Assembly (NCBI GenBank): GCA_032988165.1
Contig: JANTQF010000006.1
Location: 1-64,000 of the forward strand
From: Emmonsiellopsis sp. PD_33
Taxonomy: Eukaryota; Ascomycota; Eurotiomycetes; Onygenales; Ajellomycetaceae
DNA: 64,000 nucleotides
Reading direction: 5' to 3'
The notes under the pieces are model-generated. The model saw nothing but the letters and a program-made list of their open reading frames with translations, did no database searches and was not told where the DNA came from. Position numbers and translations under genes: made by a program. Every line of letters begins with the position of its first letter. The stretch's first letter is position 1. Positions 1-10,355 of the stretch are shown here, one piece after another.

Positions 1-40
1 TCCCCCCTATCTCCACTCTACTATACTAAAAGAGAAAAAT

Positions 41-901
41 TTAAAAAAACTCCTCCTCCTCCTCCTCATCCTCCTCCTCCTCCTCATCCTCCTCCTCCTC
101 CTCATCCTCCTCCTCCCCCTCTTCCTCTACCTCTTCATCCTCAACAATCTACTCCTTCTCCCCCTCCTCATCCTCCTCCTCCTCCTCATTGGAGGTGAGG
201 ACAACCTCAAACTTATCCTCCAGCACCTCCTCTGGCAGAGACAGCTCCTCATAATGGGCCAGATCAATCTGGGCATTAAAATCAGCCATCTCCTGATCAG
301 CCATGTCAGCATTAACCCTAGCAGCAAGGAGATTGGTCTGGCTAGAGAGCAATGCAGCCTCTTCAATGTTCTGAATCATCATGTGCATGTGGAAGGTGAA
401 GAGATTCTTAATCCCCTTCTCATTGCAAACCTACTAATTCATTCAATTAGATTAGAAGAGCATTATCAAAGAGTATGACTAGAACTCTTACCTGCTTGGG
501 CTTTTTAGCCTCATACTCCAGGATTCCCTTAACCTACTCCTAGTGGTATTTCTTCCCAGCAGCCTTCTTCATGGCCTCCTCTCACTCCACCTTCACCTTA
601 TATCATTCTCAAGAGTGCTCCTGGTCCCAACACTTCTGCATCAGCTGCTCCACTACCTTCTTCTTCAATTCCTCACACCCAGCCTCATTGGCCTCATTCC
701 TAGCACAGATTAGCTGAATTCATATATAAGTATTATTATAGATTGTTATTATTTATTTTCCTTGTGCAGCTTCTTCAGTGTGACATGGCATGCCTTATGG
801 TTGGCCTCACCCTGTTTGAATGCTTCCTTCTCAGGCCCCTCAAGCTGGTGGTGATGCTCACAGGCCTTAGTTGTGTAGATCTTGGAGGCAGGTGAAGACA
901 T
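41..901 (-). pseudogene. Acidic-tailed coiled-coil protein, left copy (decayed)
   Basis: This is the left-arm copy of the gene at 2411-3250. Its ATG (complement of 899-901) is kept and begins MSSPASKI. A Lys/Glu-rich charged stretch follows, including an ARNEAxEAGxEELKK segment likely to form a coiled coil. After an intron (about 430-492) comes a Leu/Ala-rich helix and then a C-terminal tail of almost pure Glu/Asp, encoded by the CTC repeats at 50-190. Several stops, mostly TAG or TGA at Gln or Arg positions, break the frame. No family is recognised. Acidic tails are common in histone chaperones and HMG-like proteins, but that role is only suggested here by the neighbouring H3-like gene. Confidence 0.6.
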
Positions 902-905
902 GACT

Positions 906-1336
906 GGTGGTGGTAGTGGGAGAGAGCAACAATTGTGATAGTAGGATAGAGATATTGAAAAAGGAGAGGTGGGATAGTGGTAGAAAAAGAAGGGAAGAAA
1001 GAGAAGAAAAGGAGGAAAAATAAAAAGATAGGGGGAATTTCTCTAATCTAAAAGTAGGTTGTTTACATTTGATGTGTCTATATTTAATATTCTTTGTATA
1101 GCATTGCCAGGCAATTTATATCAGGGATAGACCTAGGTGATGGTTACAGGTTGCTAGGGTAGCTGGTTGGAGTTGAAATTTCAATAATATTTCTTTTTTT
1201 TCCCCTCCTCTTCCCCTTTCTCTTCTTCTTTTCTCTATCTATCTTATTCCTCCTCTCTCATCATTCCAATCAGCTGTGTCTCTATCTCCCCTGCCCTTTA
1301 TTCAAATGTGTTGATACCCCCTCCCCCAATTCAAAA
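906..1336. other. Spacer upstream of the H3-like gene
   Basis: The sequence is AT-rich and pyrimidine-rich, with CT-rich runs at 1195-1260 and no coding signal. It separates the start of the left acidic-tail gene (reading left) from the start of the H3-like gene (reading right), so it would be a shared upstream region for two divergent genes. No clear TATA box or other defined promoter element was seen. Confidence 0.4.
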
Positions 1337-1921
1337 ATGCCAAAGTACACCCCCCTTCCCCACCAAGCAGTGATGAAAAATAGTGTGTCTAGTTGCAAAG
1401 CAGCCTATGAGGCATGTGTTGCTGAGTGGGAGGCCAAGTGAGATCAATATCATGCTGAGCTCCTCAATACCTCAAGAAACTACTGGGTCAAATATAATCT
1501 CAAGCCCCATCACTACCACAATAAGAACAGTAAGTTATGGTCACACTTTTTGGTAACACTCAGCAGCTCATTCAGGTCAATAGAGTGGATTTAGAAGGTC
1601 CAGTTCTATCAGAAATCTGGGGAGCTCATTTTCATCAAGGCCATGATGGCACATCTGATCTGCAAGATTAATGGTGGGAAGCATTGCTTCCAGCACTCCA
1701 TCCTCAATGCCATCCAGTTGGCAGTGGAAATAGCTCTCACCACTCTTTTCAAGTGTAAGTTAACTACTCTACTAAGTCTACTAAATATGTATACTGATTA
1801 TATTATGAATATAGGCAGAGTTAAAATGATGGTGCATGAGAAGCAGTCAACTCTCAGAGTTAAGAATATATGGTTAGTGAGAGAGGTGGCAGATGCAATT
1901 GGGTTAGAGTACTTTGAATAG
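1337..1921 (+). pseudogene. Histone H3-like (possibly CENP-A-like) gene, decayed
   Basis: Three exons are apparent: 1337-1529, about 1576-1754 and 1815-1921, with GT...AG introns. The N-terminal part is unlike canonical H3 tails but ends in KPHHYHNKN, close to the H3 segment KPHRYRPGT. Exon 2 has FYQKSGELI, matching YQKSTELLI, then FQHSILNAIQLAVE and ALTTLFK, matching the H3 alpha-2 helix (FQSSAVMALQEA, then LFE). Exon 3 has VHEKQSTLRVKNIWLVREV, matching IHAKRVTIMPKDIQLARRI. Loop 1 seems about one residue longer than in H3, and the alphaN-alpha1 joint is about four shorter. Stops at 1439 (TGA) and 1592 (TAG) break it. The match covers the whole histone fold in order, so H3 ancestry is likely. 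A centromeric-type variant is only a possibility. It lies between inverted copies of an acidic-tailed gene. Confidence 0.65.
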
Positions 1922-2386
1922 ACTGCCCTCAAGGTTTAAGAGGGTTTTTTAATGTTTTTGTGTGTTTTTAGTTTTTTAGTTTTTTTAGTTTAGGGTTGGG
2001 GCTGGGGCCTTCAGGCAATGAAAAGTAATAATATTTGGTAATGCTTGCTGGTGCAAATCTCCCAATTTGAAATTATTATATGGTGTGTGGCAGGGCTGCT
2101 ACTGGCTTGGCACCATTAGTAACACACATGATTATGATTAGGTAATATTGTGGTATTCCTGGTCCCATTTGGTCCCATATATAGATAATGGGACCAAATG
2201 GGACCAGGACTGAAAAGATAGATATATAACATGATTTATGAGTAAAATATTCCTTTATAATATGATTCTGAACTAATTTATCTATACTATAACATGATAT
2301 AGTATCTATATTAAAGTGATTTTACATAAAAAGGGACTAATATATTAAGTAAAATGATAAGGGTATACTTTAATTCTGGTCCCAAC
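1922..2386. other. AT-rich spacer with a perfect 22-bp hairpin
   Basis: No gene is visible. A T-rich run follows the H3-like stop codon (1945-1990), possibly a polyadenylation region. At 2157-2178 and 2188-2209 lie two perfect 22-nt inverted arms beginning TCCTGGTCCCATTTGG, separated by nine bases. They resemble abutting terminal inverted repeats of a deleted DNA transposon. Further GGTCCC motifs occur at 2377-2395. Confidence 0.6.
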
Positions 2387-2407
2387 ATGGTCCCAGCAGC
2401 CAGTCTA
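2387..2407 (+). repeat. 21-bp direct repeat, copy 1
   Basis: ATGGTCCCAGCAGCCAGTCT followed by A is found identically at 6400-6420. The first copy touches the right arm of the inverted repeat, and the second touches the broken edge of a gypsy element. Identity over 21 bp in such mutated DNA suggests a recent or mechanistic origin, such as a transposon end or recombination junction. Confidence 0.7.
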
Positions 2408-2410
2408 GCT

Positions 2411-3250
2411 ATATCTTCACCTGCCTCCAAGATCCATATGACTAAGGCCCATGAGCATTGCCACCAGCTTGAGGGGCCTGAGAAGAAAGCATTCAAATGG
2501 GGTGAGGCCAACTGCAAGGTGCACTATGTTGCACTGAAGAAGCTGTGTGAGAGAAACAAATGATAATGATCTATGGTAATGCTTGTATATGAATTCAGCT
2601 AATTTGTGCTAGGAATGAGGCTGATGAGGCTGGGTGCAAGGAATTAAAGAAGGAGGTAGTGAAGCAGCTGATGCAGAAGTATTGGGATCAGGAGTGCTCT
2701 CAGAAATAATATGAGGTGAAGATGGAGCAGGAGGAGGCCATGAAGAAGGCTGCTGAGAAGAAATGCCATCAGGAGCAGGTCAAGGGAATCCTGAAGTATG
2801 AGGTTAAAAAGCCCAATCAGGTAAGAGTTCTAGTCATGCTCTTTGATAACACTCTTCTAATCTAATTGAATGAATTAGCAGGTTCACAATGAGAAGGGGA
2901 TTAAGGACCTCTTCACCTCCCACATGTGCATAATGATCCAGGACATCAAAGAGGCTGCATTGCTCTCTAGCCAGGCTAATCTCCTTACTACTGAGGTTGA
3001 TGCTAACACAGCTGATCAGGAGATAACTGATTTTGATGCCCAGATTGATCTGGCCCATCATGAGGAGCTGCCTCTGCCAGAGGAGGTGTCAGAGGATAAG
3101 TTTGAGGTTGTCCTCACCTCCAATGAGGAGGAGGAAGAGGATGAGGAGGAGGAGGAGGAGTGGATTGTTGAGAATGGAGAGGTAGAGGAAGAGGGGGAGG
3201 AGGAGGATGAGGAGGAGGAGGAGGATGAGAAGGAGGAGGAGTTTTTTTAA
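2411..3250 (+). pseudogene. Acidic-tailed coiled-coil protein, right copy (start lost)
   Basis: This right-arm copy reads outward on the plus strand. The start codon aligned with the left copy is ATA (2411-2413), one G-to-A change from ATG. The charged N-terminal half includes HEHCHQLEGPEKKAF and EADEAGCKELKKE, and then an intron at 2821-2880 (GTAAG...TTAGCAG). The last exon (2881-3250) is open and well preserved: a helical segment rich in Ala, Leu and Asp is followed by about 50 residues that are mostly Glu/Asp, ending in EEEFF and TAA. One stop (TAA at about 2707) interrupts exon 2. Better preservation than the left copy, plus a clear splice pair, makes this the best version. The family is not recognised. 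Confidence 0.6.
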
Positions 3251-3290
3251 ATTTTTCTCTTTTAGTATAATAGAGTGGAGATAGGGGGGA

Positions 3291-3725
3291 GGATAAGACA
3301 ATATGATTGATTGAATTGAATTTTATTACCCCTATTTTCTAATTAGAATTGCTACAGTAGAAAACCAGCAGTACTCATTGAAATATATATATATTTCTCA
3401 ATACTTTCAATGAGATCCCATATATATATATATCAACAGCATCTTATTCTTTTATTATATCAAATAAATCTCTAAGCTTCAAAGGTAACACTTTTTGGTA
3501 ATGATATAATGATATTTCTGCTATATTTAACAAGATTAATGTCATTCCTATATTAATATCTAGGATTAATTATTTCTATTCTCCTCATCAAAGGAATTTG
3601 AGATAGGCAGCCTCCTCATGTGCACTAGCATGGTTAGGGTTTTCTTCTCCCAGTTACATAGCAGAATAACTTCAAATTATCATACTTATCTTATTACCAT
3701 ACCACTCCCTTCCCTATTATCTCAA
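3291..3725. other. AT-rich spacer before the hAT gene
   Basis: There are TA-dinucleotide runs at 3387-3400 and 3421-3432, and GGTAACACTTTTTGGTAATG at 3485-3504, which matches the core found inside nearby introns. No coding region is recognised. The hAT left terminus should lie here, but its exact end could not be fixed. Confidence 0.4.
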
Positions 3726-4115
3726 ATGGCTGAATCTACCAAACTTCCTGAGATTACTATTAAGGAGAAGAGATATATTATCTATGAAGATACACATGCC
3801 CTACTATTCCAGTCCTGGTAGTCCACCACAAATTGCTATATATTCAACCTGACAAAGCAAAAGCTCTGGAAACCTTCCCATTGATAACACTCAGATCAAT
3901 GAGATTCCTTTCAACAGGTAGCTGAGAAAGAAACTAAACAGCCATTTCTTTGTTACAAGCATTGTGATGCCATCCAGACTCATCCATCATAGAGTAGACA
4001 TGATCCTGGTGGGATTACCCAACACCTCAAGTCAGTTGGATGCAGCCAGAATCAAAAATCAAGGAATGACAATGTCCTAGAAGGACTGGTGAGATCTATA
4101 TTATCCCTCCCCTAG

Positions 4116-4155
4116 GTAACACTTTTGGGTAACACTAATAAGATGATTCCTTTAG
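4116..4155 (+). other. Intron in the hAT gene with shared core motif
   Basis: The 40-nt intron starts GTAACACTTTTGGGTAACAC and ends TTTAG. Its TTTGGGTAACACT core is nearly the same as that in the introns at 1530-1575 (H3-like gene) and 5636-5697 (same hAT gene). Confidence 0.5.
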
Positions 4156-5635
4156 AAAATAATGAAGAAACAACCACAACTAGAGTCTATTACTGCAGAC
4201 CTTCCACCCTGCACACCTAAGACCTTTCATGAATAAATACTCCATGCCTGTATCTCCCTGAACCTTCCACTCCAATCAATTGAAAACACTGAATTCTGAG
4301 TCCTACTGCAGATGCTAAAACCTCCAACAGAAATCCCCCATTGAATAAGTCTGCAAGACAACCTCAATCAACACTATACTAAGGACATGGAAGATCTAGG
4401 CCTGGAGCTGAAGCAGCAGAGAAAAATATCTCTAGCTGTAGATGCATGGACAAGTATAAATAACCTGGTATTTCTAGGGGTTATCTACTACTTCATTAAT
4501 GATCAATGAGAGTACAAGGAGCAACTAATTGGTTTTGAGGCCTTAATCTAAAGTCATACTGGGGACTACCTGGCAGAAATTCTGCATAATGTCATTCAAA
4601 ATGACCACTGAGATATTTCATCAAATCTACTTGCTATTACTACTAATAATGCAAAAAACAATTCAACAATGATACAAAGCTTGAAGGAGAGATTGATTGG
4701 ATATCAATAGGATGGGGATCAGAGTCATATCCCATGCATTACTTATATTATTCAACTGGTAGTGCAGGCACTGGTCAGTGAACTTTGCATTGAGGCAGAA
4801 CACAACATGATAGTCAGCTCATTTAATAAGAGAGATATCCACATGGATGAGAATATTACATTCTCCTTGACCCTTCATAAGATAATAATATTTGGTCATG
4901 CTCCTGCTCTATTTGAAGAGAATAAATGCTAATCATGATGTATATTAAATTCATCATATTGCCATTACAATCAGTACCTCACCAAAACAGGAGCAACAAT
5001 TCTTCAAGACCCAACATACAATAACCCCTACCTTGACTACACCCCTTAAGATGATACAGGATGTTAAGACCCAATAGAGTTCAACATATGAAATGGCAGT
5101 TCAAGTGCTTCAGCTTCAGAATTCAATTGATTACTGGGTGGATGACTCTGGAAGGGAAAAGATTCAATCCTTGAAGCTTTTAGGATCAGAATGGACCCAG
5201 CTATGATATGTCATTGATTTACTCTATCCCTTCTATATAATGATCAAGGTGGTTTTGCAGACATGAACACCTATGTTGGCCTGGGCATGGTGGGTGTATA
5301 ATTATCTATTTAACCACCTTGATACTCAGTTGGCAAAGAGTTATGGTGCTACTGGATGGGATCAAGCTATACATAAGGCTATTAAGATAGTAAAGGCAAA
5401 GCTCTCCATTTATTACAGTAAGACAGATCAGCAATTTACAAATTTCTATGCTGTTGCAGCTGTACTAGATCCATCTCTCCAATCAAATGCATACTCTGAT
5501 GAAGATTGAATAAAGAAAGAGCATCAGATATACATTGATATTATCAAGTCATTTTACAATAAGCACTATCACCAGTATGAATCTCCAGATGTCAAACCCC
5601 TTAACAATGTGAATATGGCAGATGATAATTTCCAG

Positions 5636-5697
5636 GTAGGTAACACTTTTTGGTAACACTGGATCAGGCAAACAGGTATAGTTATACTAATCCCTAG
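5636..5697 (+). other. Intron in the hAT gene with shared core motif
   Basis: The 62-nt intron is GTAGGTAACACTTTTTGGTA ... ATCCCTAG. It lies between codons of the transposase linker region, and removing it lets the protein similarity continue into the dimerisation domain. It repeats the TTTTTGGTAACACT core. Confidence 0.6.
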
Positions 5698-6085
5698 GTA
5701 TGCACAGGACCTTAATACATTAATTGCCAGTCAAAAGAAGGCTAGACTAGCATCTTGCACAACTGAGTTTGATTACTACCTTCATGATGGTGTGACCATC
5801 ATTAAGGATAAGGAAATCCTTGAGGTGTGGGCTGTGATCACACATATCTACCCTATAGTTGCAAAAATGGCTTGAGATGTTCTGGCAATACCCCTGGCCA
5901 GTGTGAGAATGGAACAGAAATTTAATTCAAGCCATGATATATACTACTACCATCAGGGTTAATTACATGGGGACACAATCAAGAAGATGATGATTATGAA
6001 GTATGGTAGGGAGAGGGAGATTACAGATAGTTCCCACAAGGAGATCATAACCAAGGAGGAGGATATACTTACAAGTCAATGTTAA

Positions 6086-6420
6086 TGATTTGAGCCTTCT
6101 TTGCTTGTGAGTGTTACCAAATATCATTACCTTATTACATAATCATTCTGAGACCAAACTAGTACTGAAATTCTGATCATACCTGGTCCCATTTCTATCA
6201 CACTTCCCTTAGTCATTTTACATGCTTTATTTCTTAAAAGAGGTCATTTTTCATGCTTCAAACCTACTCATTTAGTCCATTTACCTACATATAATTTATA
6301 ATTAAGTCATTAAATATGTTCTAAATTCTTGGGGTCATATTTTATTCCACATATGAGACTGAAACCAAACCAAACCAAACTAAACATGCATGAAAATTCA
6401 TGGTCCCAGCAGCCAGTCTA
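6086..6420. other. Non-coding region between the hAT gene and a gypsy relic
   Basis: The sequence is AT-rich with GTGTTACCAAATATCATTAC at 6111-6130, an inverted form of the GGTAATG/GGTAACAC motif at 3485. There is a GGTCCCATTT at 6184, a short CAAAC run at 6365-6382, and the second copy of the 21-bp direct repeat at 6400-6420. The hAT right end is probably here. The gypsy A sequence starts immediately after 6420. Confidence 0.45.
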
Positions 6421-6959
6421 TATTGCAGAGAAAGAACTGTTATGAGGTCAGTCTTCAGCTTCTTAGAGAGTCATGAGAGGGCCTTCTCTATATCAGCCAT
6501 GCTGGTGGTGAAGATTTCAATAGGAGGTTAGAACTTGAATTTCTAATTATAGCTTTAGAGGAGGTTATAGGTATTAGTGGAGATTTAGTGAAGGTCAGTA
6601 GTCTTATGAACATCTTTTTTAGAGATGTGGATGCCTTCAGGGAATATGACATATTAGTTGTGAGTATTGATGAGGGCTTGATGTTCAGATAGCTATAATA
6701 GGCCTAGCATGAAGTCATACAGGAGATTCTCAATCTTATATGTATAGGTATTTTCTCAGAGAAATCCACCAACATCAACATCAAGTTTCACCATATTTCA
6801 TACAAAGCTGCCTGTATCACCATTGACACCTTCAATCTTTCAGGGGTTGATTGGGATATACAGGAGGTTATAACAGTTAACCATGTGAGAGTAAATTATT
6901 AAATAGTAATAGCAATCACTATTCACTATAGCATTCATATTAAAAGAACAATTAACTAT

Positions 6960-8300
6960 AGTAGGTATAAGGATCACCAGAACAGTTATTTTTTTCTCAA
7001 AGGTCTTTCTATCTAACTTCAGGAGCTTCTACTTGCAATTTCATGTGAAAGCTAGTCTTTTCTCAAGTCTGACTTGGCATCTTCAAAGTCTTCCTCCTCT
7101 TTGGGCTTGATTTGTATGTTTATGGACTATATAGGCAATTTTGAGAGAACATGGGTTCTATGGCAGTCAGCAGCTCTGTGCCCAGATTTGTTACAGTTAA
7201 TGTAGACATCTTGAGTGCAGCAGTCAATAATAGTGGTGGTAGTCATATTCAGAATACAGAATATATTTGCATGAGTAGGCCCTGTAGGTGTCCAGTCCAT
7301 AGTGTTTAGATCCTTTAGTAGAGAGATCTTGGGGAAGACCTCCCTGAAGGTGGTAGGAGCATCACCACAGATTTAGCCCTGAATGGCCTTGATTTTGAAC
7401 AGGTTGTTCTCTATGCTGTGGAGCTTCATATAATATTCAAGGTATATAGGGGGTTCAACAGAGGTGACAGTCTGCTATAGGAGTTCAAACTTGATGGCCT
7501 TCTTGAGCAGGGCCTTCTTGACAGTGTCATCCCACAGCTGGCTGCTGGCTTCCAGGATCTTCTGATCAAATCTCAGAAGAAAGACAGAAAGTGGATTAAT
7601 TTTCTGGTGAATGTTATGCAGCCAGATCAGGGCCTTCTAGGCCACTAAAGGATTAAAGAAAAGGATGTCAAGCTGGTTAAGAATGACATTAGGGGTTATA
7701 GGAATAAGTTTGGTATTAGCCTTCATTCAAGGGTGGAATCAGATGATGGCAGTGCCAGAGAGTTAGATATAGATGTACCAGGCCTGATTAGCAGGAGATC
7801 TAATTGTAAGACTGTTCAAAGCAATTTTGGCCTCTACACTGAGGTGCCAGGCAGGGTATTCAGAGACTTGTTTGCCCATGAATTTCTCAAGGGTAGCAAG
7901 CCTTTCTTTCAGGCATCTCAGGAAGTCCTCAAAAGGAGCAGTCAGATGAGCAGGAGTCAGAATAGGAGCTAAAGTCAGTGTAGGTATATGATTTTATTCA
8001 GTAATAAGGTTGATCTTGTTCACAAGCTATTGAATGAAGTTTCAGAATTTAGCATCAGGGCCCTGAGAAGGAATGCTGTCTTCACATGGAGAGTTCATAT
8101 TCATAATGAATTCAAAAGATTGTTTGGATTTGAAGAGTTCAGAGGATTCAGAAAGTTCAGAGGATTTGGAAAGTTCAGAGGAAAATCTCATGAGATATTA
8201 ATACAGACCATCAGGGCTTTGGGGCCTTTTACTGACATGTTGTCTGGCAGAGCTGAGCTGGGCAAGTTGTATTTCAGATTTTAAAAGAGTTTGCTGTACA
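6960..8300 (-). pseudogene. gag: Gag of gypsy copy A (decayed)
   Basis: Read on the minus strand, this shows a nucleocapsid-type segment YINCNKSGHRAADC at about 7165-7210. It is a zinc knuckle in which the first Cys appears changed to Tyr (a TGC to TAC change). N-terminal to it are charged helical stretches typical of Ty3/gypsy Gag. The same segment is visible in copies B, C and D with different substitutions. Frames are broken by many stops. It would have formed the particle shell. Confidence 0.6.
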
Positions 8301-8401
8301 TACAGGTCATGTTTGGAAGAATCTACTATACATGTGAATCACATTCAGAGGGTGAATATAATGAGGATCTCTAAGAAGAGATCAAGCAAGTAATTACAAA
8401 A

Positions 8402-8655
8402 TGTAATGGGCATGCTCCAATAAGTAGATCATGCAAGCTATATGCTAGAATCAAGATTGTAATTGCTAGAGAAAGGAAGGAAAAAGGAAAAGAAATCATG
8501 AGATCATGTAATATAAATAGAAGGGAATTATGCAAGGTCAGAGCAGATAAATGTTCATACAAAGGCCTGGTCAGAGGCATTCAATTGGGTAGTTAGAGAT
8601 CAGGCAAAGTTCAGGCAAGCTACAGATATAGGGTATAAGGGTGTAGCCCTTCATA
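8402..8655 (-). repeat. 254-bp LTR (5' LTR of gypsy A)
   Basis: It aligns end to end with the LTRs at 10102-10355, 10626-10879 (plus), 12250-12503 and 17543-17796. All are exactly 254 bp. It reads TG-start to TA/CA-end after allowing for transitions. Confidence 0.85.
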
Positions 8656-10355
8656 ATAGTAGATATAAGAATCACCAGAACAGTCATTTTCTTCTTAAAG
8701 GTCTTACTATCTAACTCTGAGAGCTTCTACTCACAATTTCATGTGAAAGCTAGTCTTTTCCCAAGTCTGACTTGGCATCTTCAAAGTCTTCCTCCTCTTC
8801 AGGCTTAGTTTGTACATTTACAGACCATACAGGCAGTTTCAGGGGAATATGAATTCCACAGCAGTTGGCAGCTCTGTATCCAGGTTTATCACAGTTAATG
8901 CAGACACCTCAGGTGCAGCAGTTAATAATAGTAGTAGTAGTTATATTTAGAATATAAAATATGTTCATGATGATGCAAGTAGGCCCTATAGGTATTCAAT
9001 CCATAGTATTTAGATTCTTCAGCAGAGAGGTCTTAGGGAAGGCCTCTCCAGAGGTGGTAGAAATGTCACCATAGATTCAGCCCTGAATAGCCTTAATCTC
9101 AGATAGGTTATTCTCTATGCTGTGAAGCTTTATATAATATTCAAGGTATATAGAGGATTCAATAGAGATAATGATCTGCTGTAGAAGTTCAAACTTGATA
9201 GCCTTCTTAAATAGAACCTTCTTGACAGTGTCATCCTATAACTGGCTGCTGACTTCCAGGATCTTCTGATTAAATCTTGAGAGAAAGGTAGAGAGTAGAT
9301 CAATTTTCTGGTGAATACTGTACAGCCAGGTCAGGGCCTTCTGAGCTACTGAAGAGTTGGAGAAAAGAATATCAAGCTGATTGAGGATGACATTAGGAAT
9401 TATAGGAATAAGCTTGACATTAACCTTCATTTAAGGGTGAAATCAGGTAATAGTAGTACCAGAGAGTTAGATGTAGATGTACCAGGCCTGATCAGCAAGA
9501 AATCTAATTGTAAGGCTATTCAAAGTAATTTTAGCCTCTGCACTGAGACACCAGGTAGAATATTCAGAGACTTATTTACCTATGAATTTCTTAAGGGTAG
9601 TAAGCCTTTCTTTTGGGTGTCTTGGGAAGTCCTCAAAAGGAGCAGTTAGATGAGCAGGAGTTAGGATAGGAACTAGAGTCAGTATGAGTATATAATTTTA
9701 TTTGATAATGAGGTCAATCTTGTTTGTGAGCTGTTAGATAAAGTTTCAGAACTCAGCATCAGAGTTCTGAGAAGAGGTGTTATCTTCATGTGGAGGGTTC
9801 ATATTCATAATGGATTCAAAAGATTATTCAGATTTAGAGAGTTTAGAGGATTCAGGAAGTTCAGAGGATTCAGAAAGTTCAGAGGAAAATCTCATGAAAT
9901 ATTGATATAAACTGTCAGGGCTTTGAGGTCTTTCACTGACATATCATCTAGTAGAGCTGAACTGATTATGTTTTCAGATTTCAGAAGAGTTTACTATACA
10001 TGTGGATTGCATTCAGAAGAATCTACTATACATGTGAATCATATTTAGAGGGTAAATATAATAAGAATCTCTAAGAAGAGATTAAGTGAGTAATTATAAA
10101 ATGTAATAGGTGCACTCTGATAAGCAGATTGTGTGAGCTATATGCTAGAATTAAGATTGTAATCACTAGAGAAAGAAAGGAAAAAGGAAAAGGAATCATG
10201 AGATTATGTGATATAAACAGAAGAGAATTATGTGAGGTCAGAGTGAATAAACATTCATATGAAGGCCTGATTAGAGGCATCTGATTGGGTTGTCAGAGAT
10301 TAGATAAAGTTCAGGTGAGCTATGGATATAGGGTATAAGAGCATAGCTCTTCACA
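8656..10355 (-). mobile_element. Gypsy copy B (gag plus 5' LTR only)
   Basis: This second minus-strand copy is truncated at its left edge where the LTR of copy A begins. It contains the gag region with the zinc-knuckle segment near 8870-8920 and the 5' LTR at 10102-10355. In comparison with A, a site reading GCAAGG in one reads GTGAGG in the other, as expected if an ancestral GCGAGG lost its CpG on different strands. No open frame of useful length remains. Confidence 0.8.
10102..10355 (-). repeat. 254-bp LTR (5' LTR of gypsy B)
   Basis: This is the same LTR family as 8402-8655. The minus-strand start TGTGAAGAGC lies at 10355 and the end TTACA at 10102. Differences from its relatives are mainly transitions. 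Confidence 0.85.

Larger units (their letters stand above)
1..3290. repeat. Long inverted repeat around a histone-like gene
   Basis: Bases 1 to about 905 are the reverse complement, with transitions, of about 2405 to 3290. The match runs from an identical outer end (TCCCCCCTATCTCC at base 1, complement at 3290) through a GAG/CTC-rich tract to a start-codon region near 900 and 2411. Each arm holds one copy of the same acidic-tailed gene, transcribed outwards. The 1.5-kb spacer holds the H3-like gene. The left arm begins at the first base of the window, so the repeat may extend further. It could be a mobile element with long terminal inverted repeats or a local inverted duplication; I see no target-site duplication. 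Confidence 0.85.
3726..6085 (+). pseudogene. hAT-superfamily transposase with BED-like finger (decayed)
   Basis: The start ATG at 3726 begins MAESTKLPEI. A BED-type finger is suggested by FLCYKHCDAIQTH and the later TQHLKS spacing (about 3935-4035). The core region includes LAWAWWVYNYLFNHLDTQL and a VLDPSLQS motif (5467-5490) like the hAT AVLDPRxK block. The C-terminus carries WAVITHIYPIVAKMA, then IPLASVRMEQKFNSS (about 5830-5940), the hAT dimerisation signature in which PASS/SxxERxFS is the usual core. Introns with GT...AG ends lie at about 4116-4155 and 5636-5697, and a third with a mutated donor at about 3884-3918. Many stops break the frame. The product would have cut and joined DNA as a dimer in the nucleus. 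Terminal inverted repeats were not resolved. Confidence 0.75.
6421..8655 (-). mobile_element. Chromovirus-type gypsy copy A (3' truncated)
   Basis: The minus-strand element aligns along its length with copy D (about 15575-17796). The 5' LTR is 8402-8655 (254 bp, read on the minus strand as TGTGAAGGGC-like to ATTACA). The gag and protease regions follow leftwards, and the copy stops at 6420 beside the 21-bp direct repeat, so RT, RNase H, integrase and the 3' LTR are missing. It abuts copy B at 8656 exactly at its LTR end, as if A had inserted into B. It is heavily mutated by transitions. Confidence 0.8.

Noticed and set aside
127..388. Arg/Ser/Leu-rich open frames in the CTC-rich tract of the left arm
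   Set aside because: These are alternative frames of the poly-Glu tail; the same tract in the right arm shows the coding frame.
3485..6131. GGTAACAC/GTGTTACC motifs as hAT terminal inverted repeats
   Set aside because: The two ends match only in shuffled pieces and no 8-bp duplication was found; the motif also occurs inside introns.
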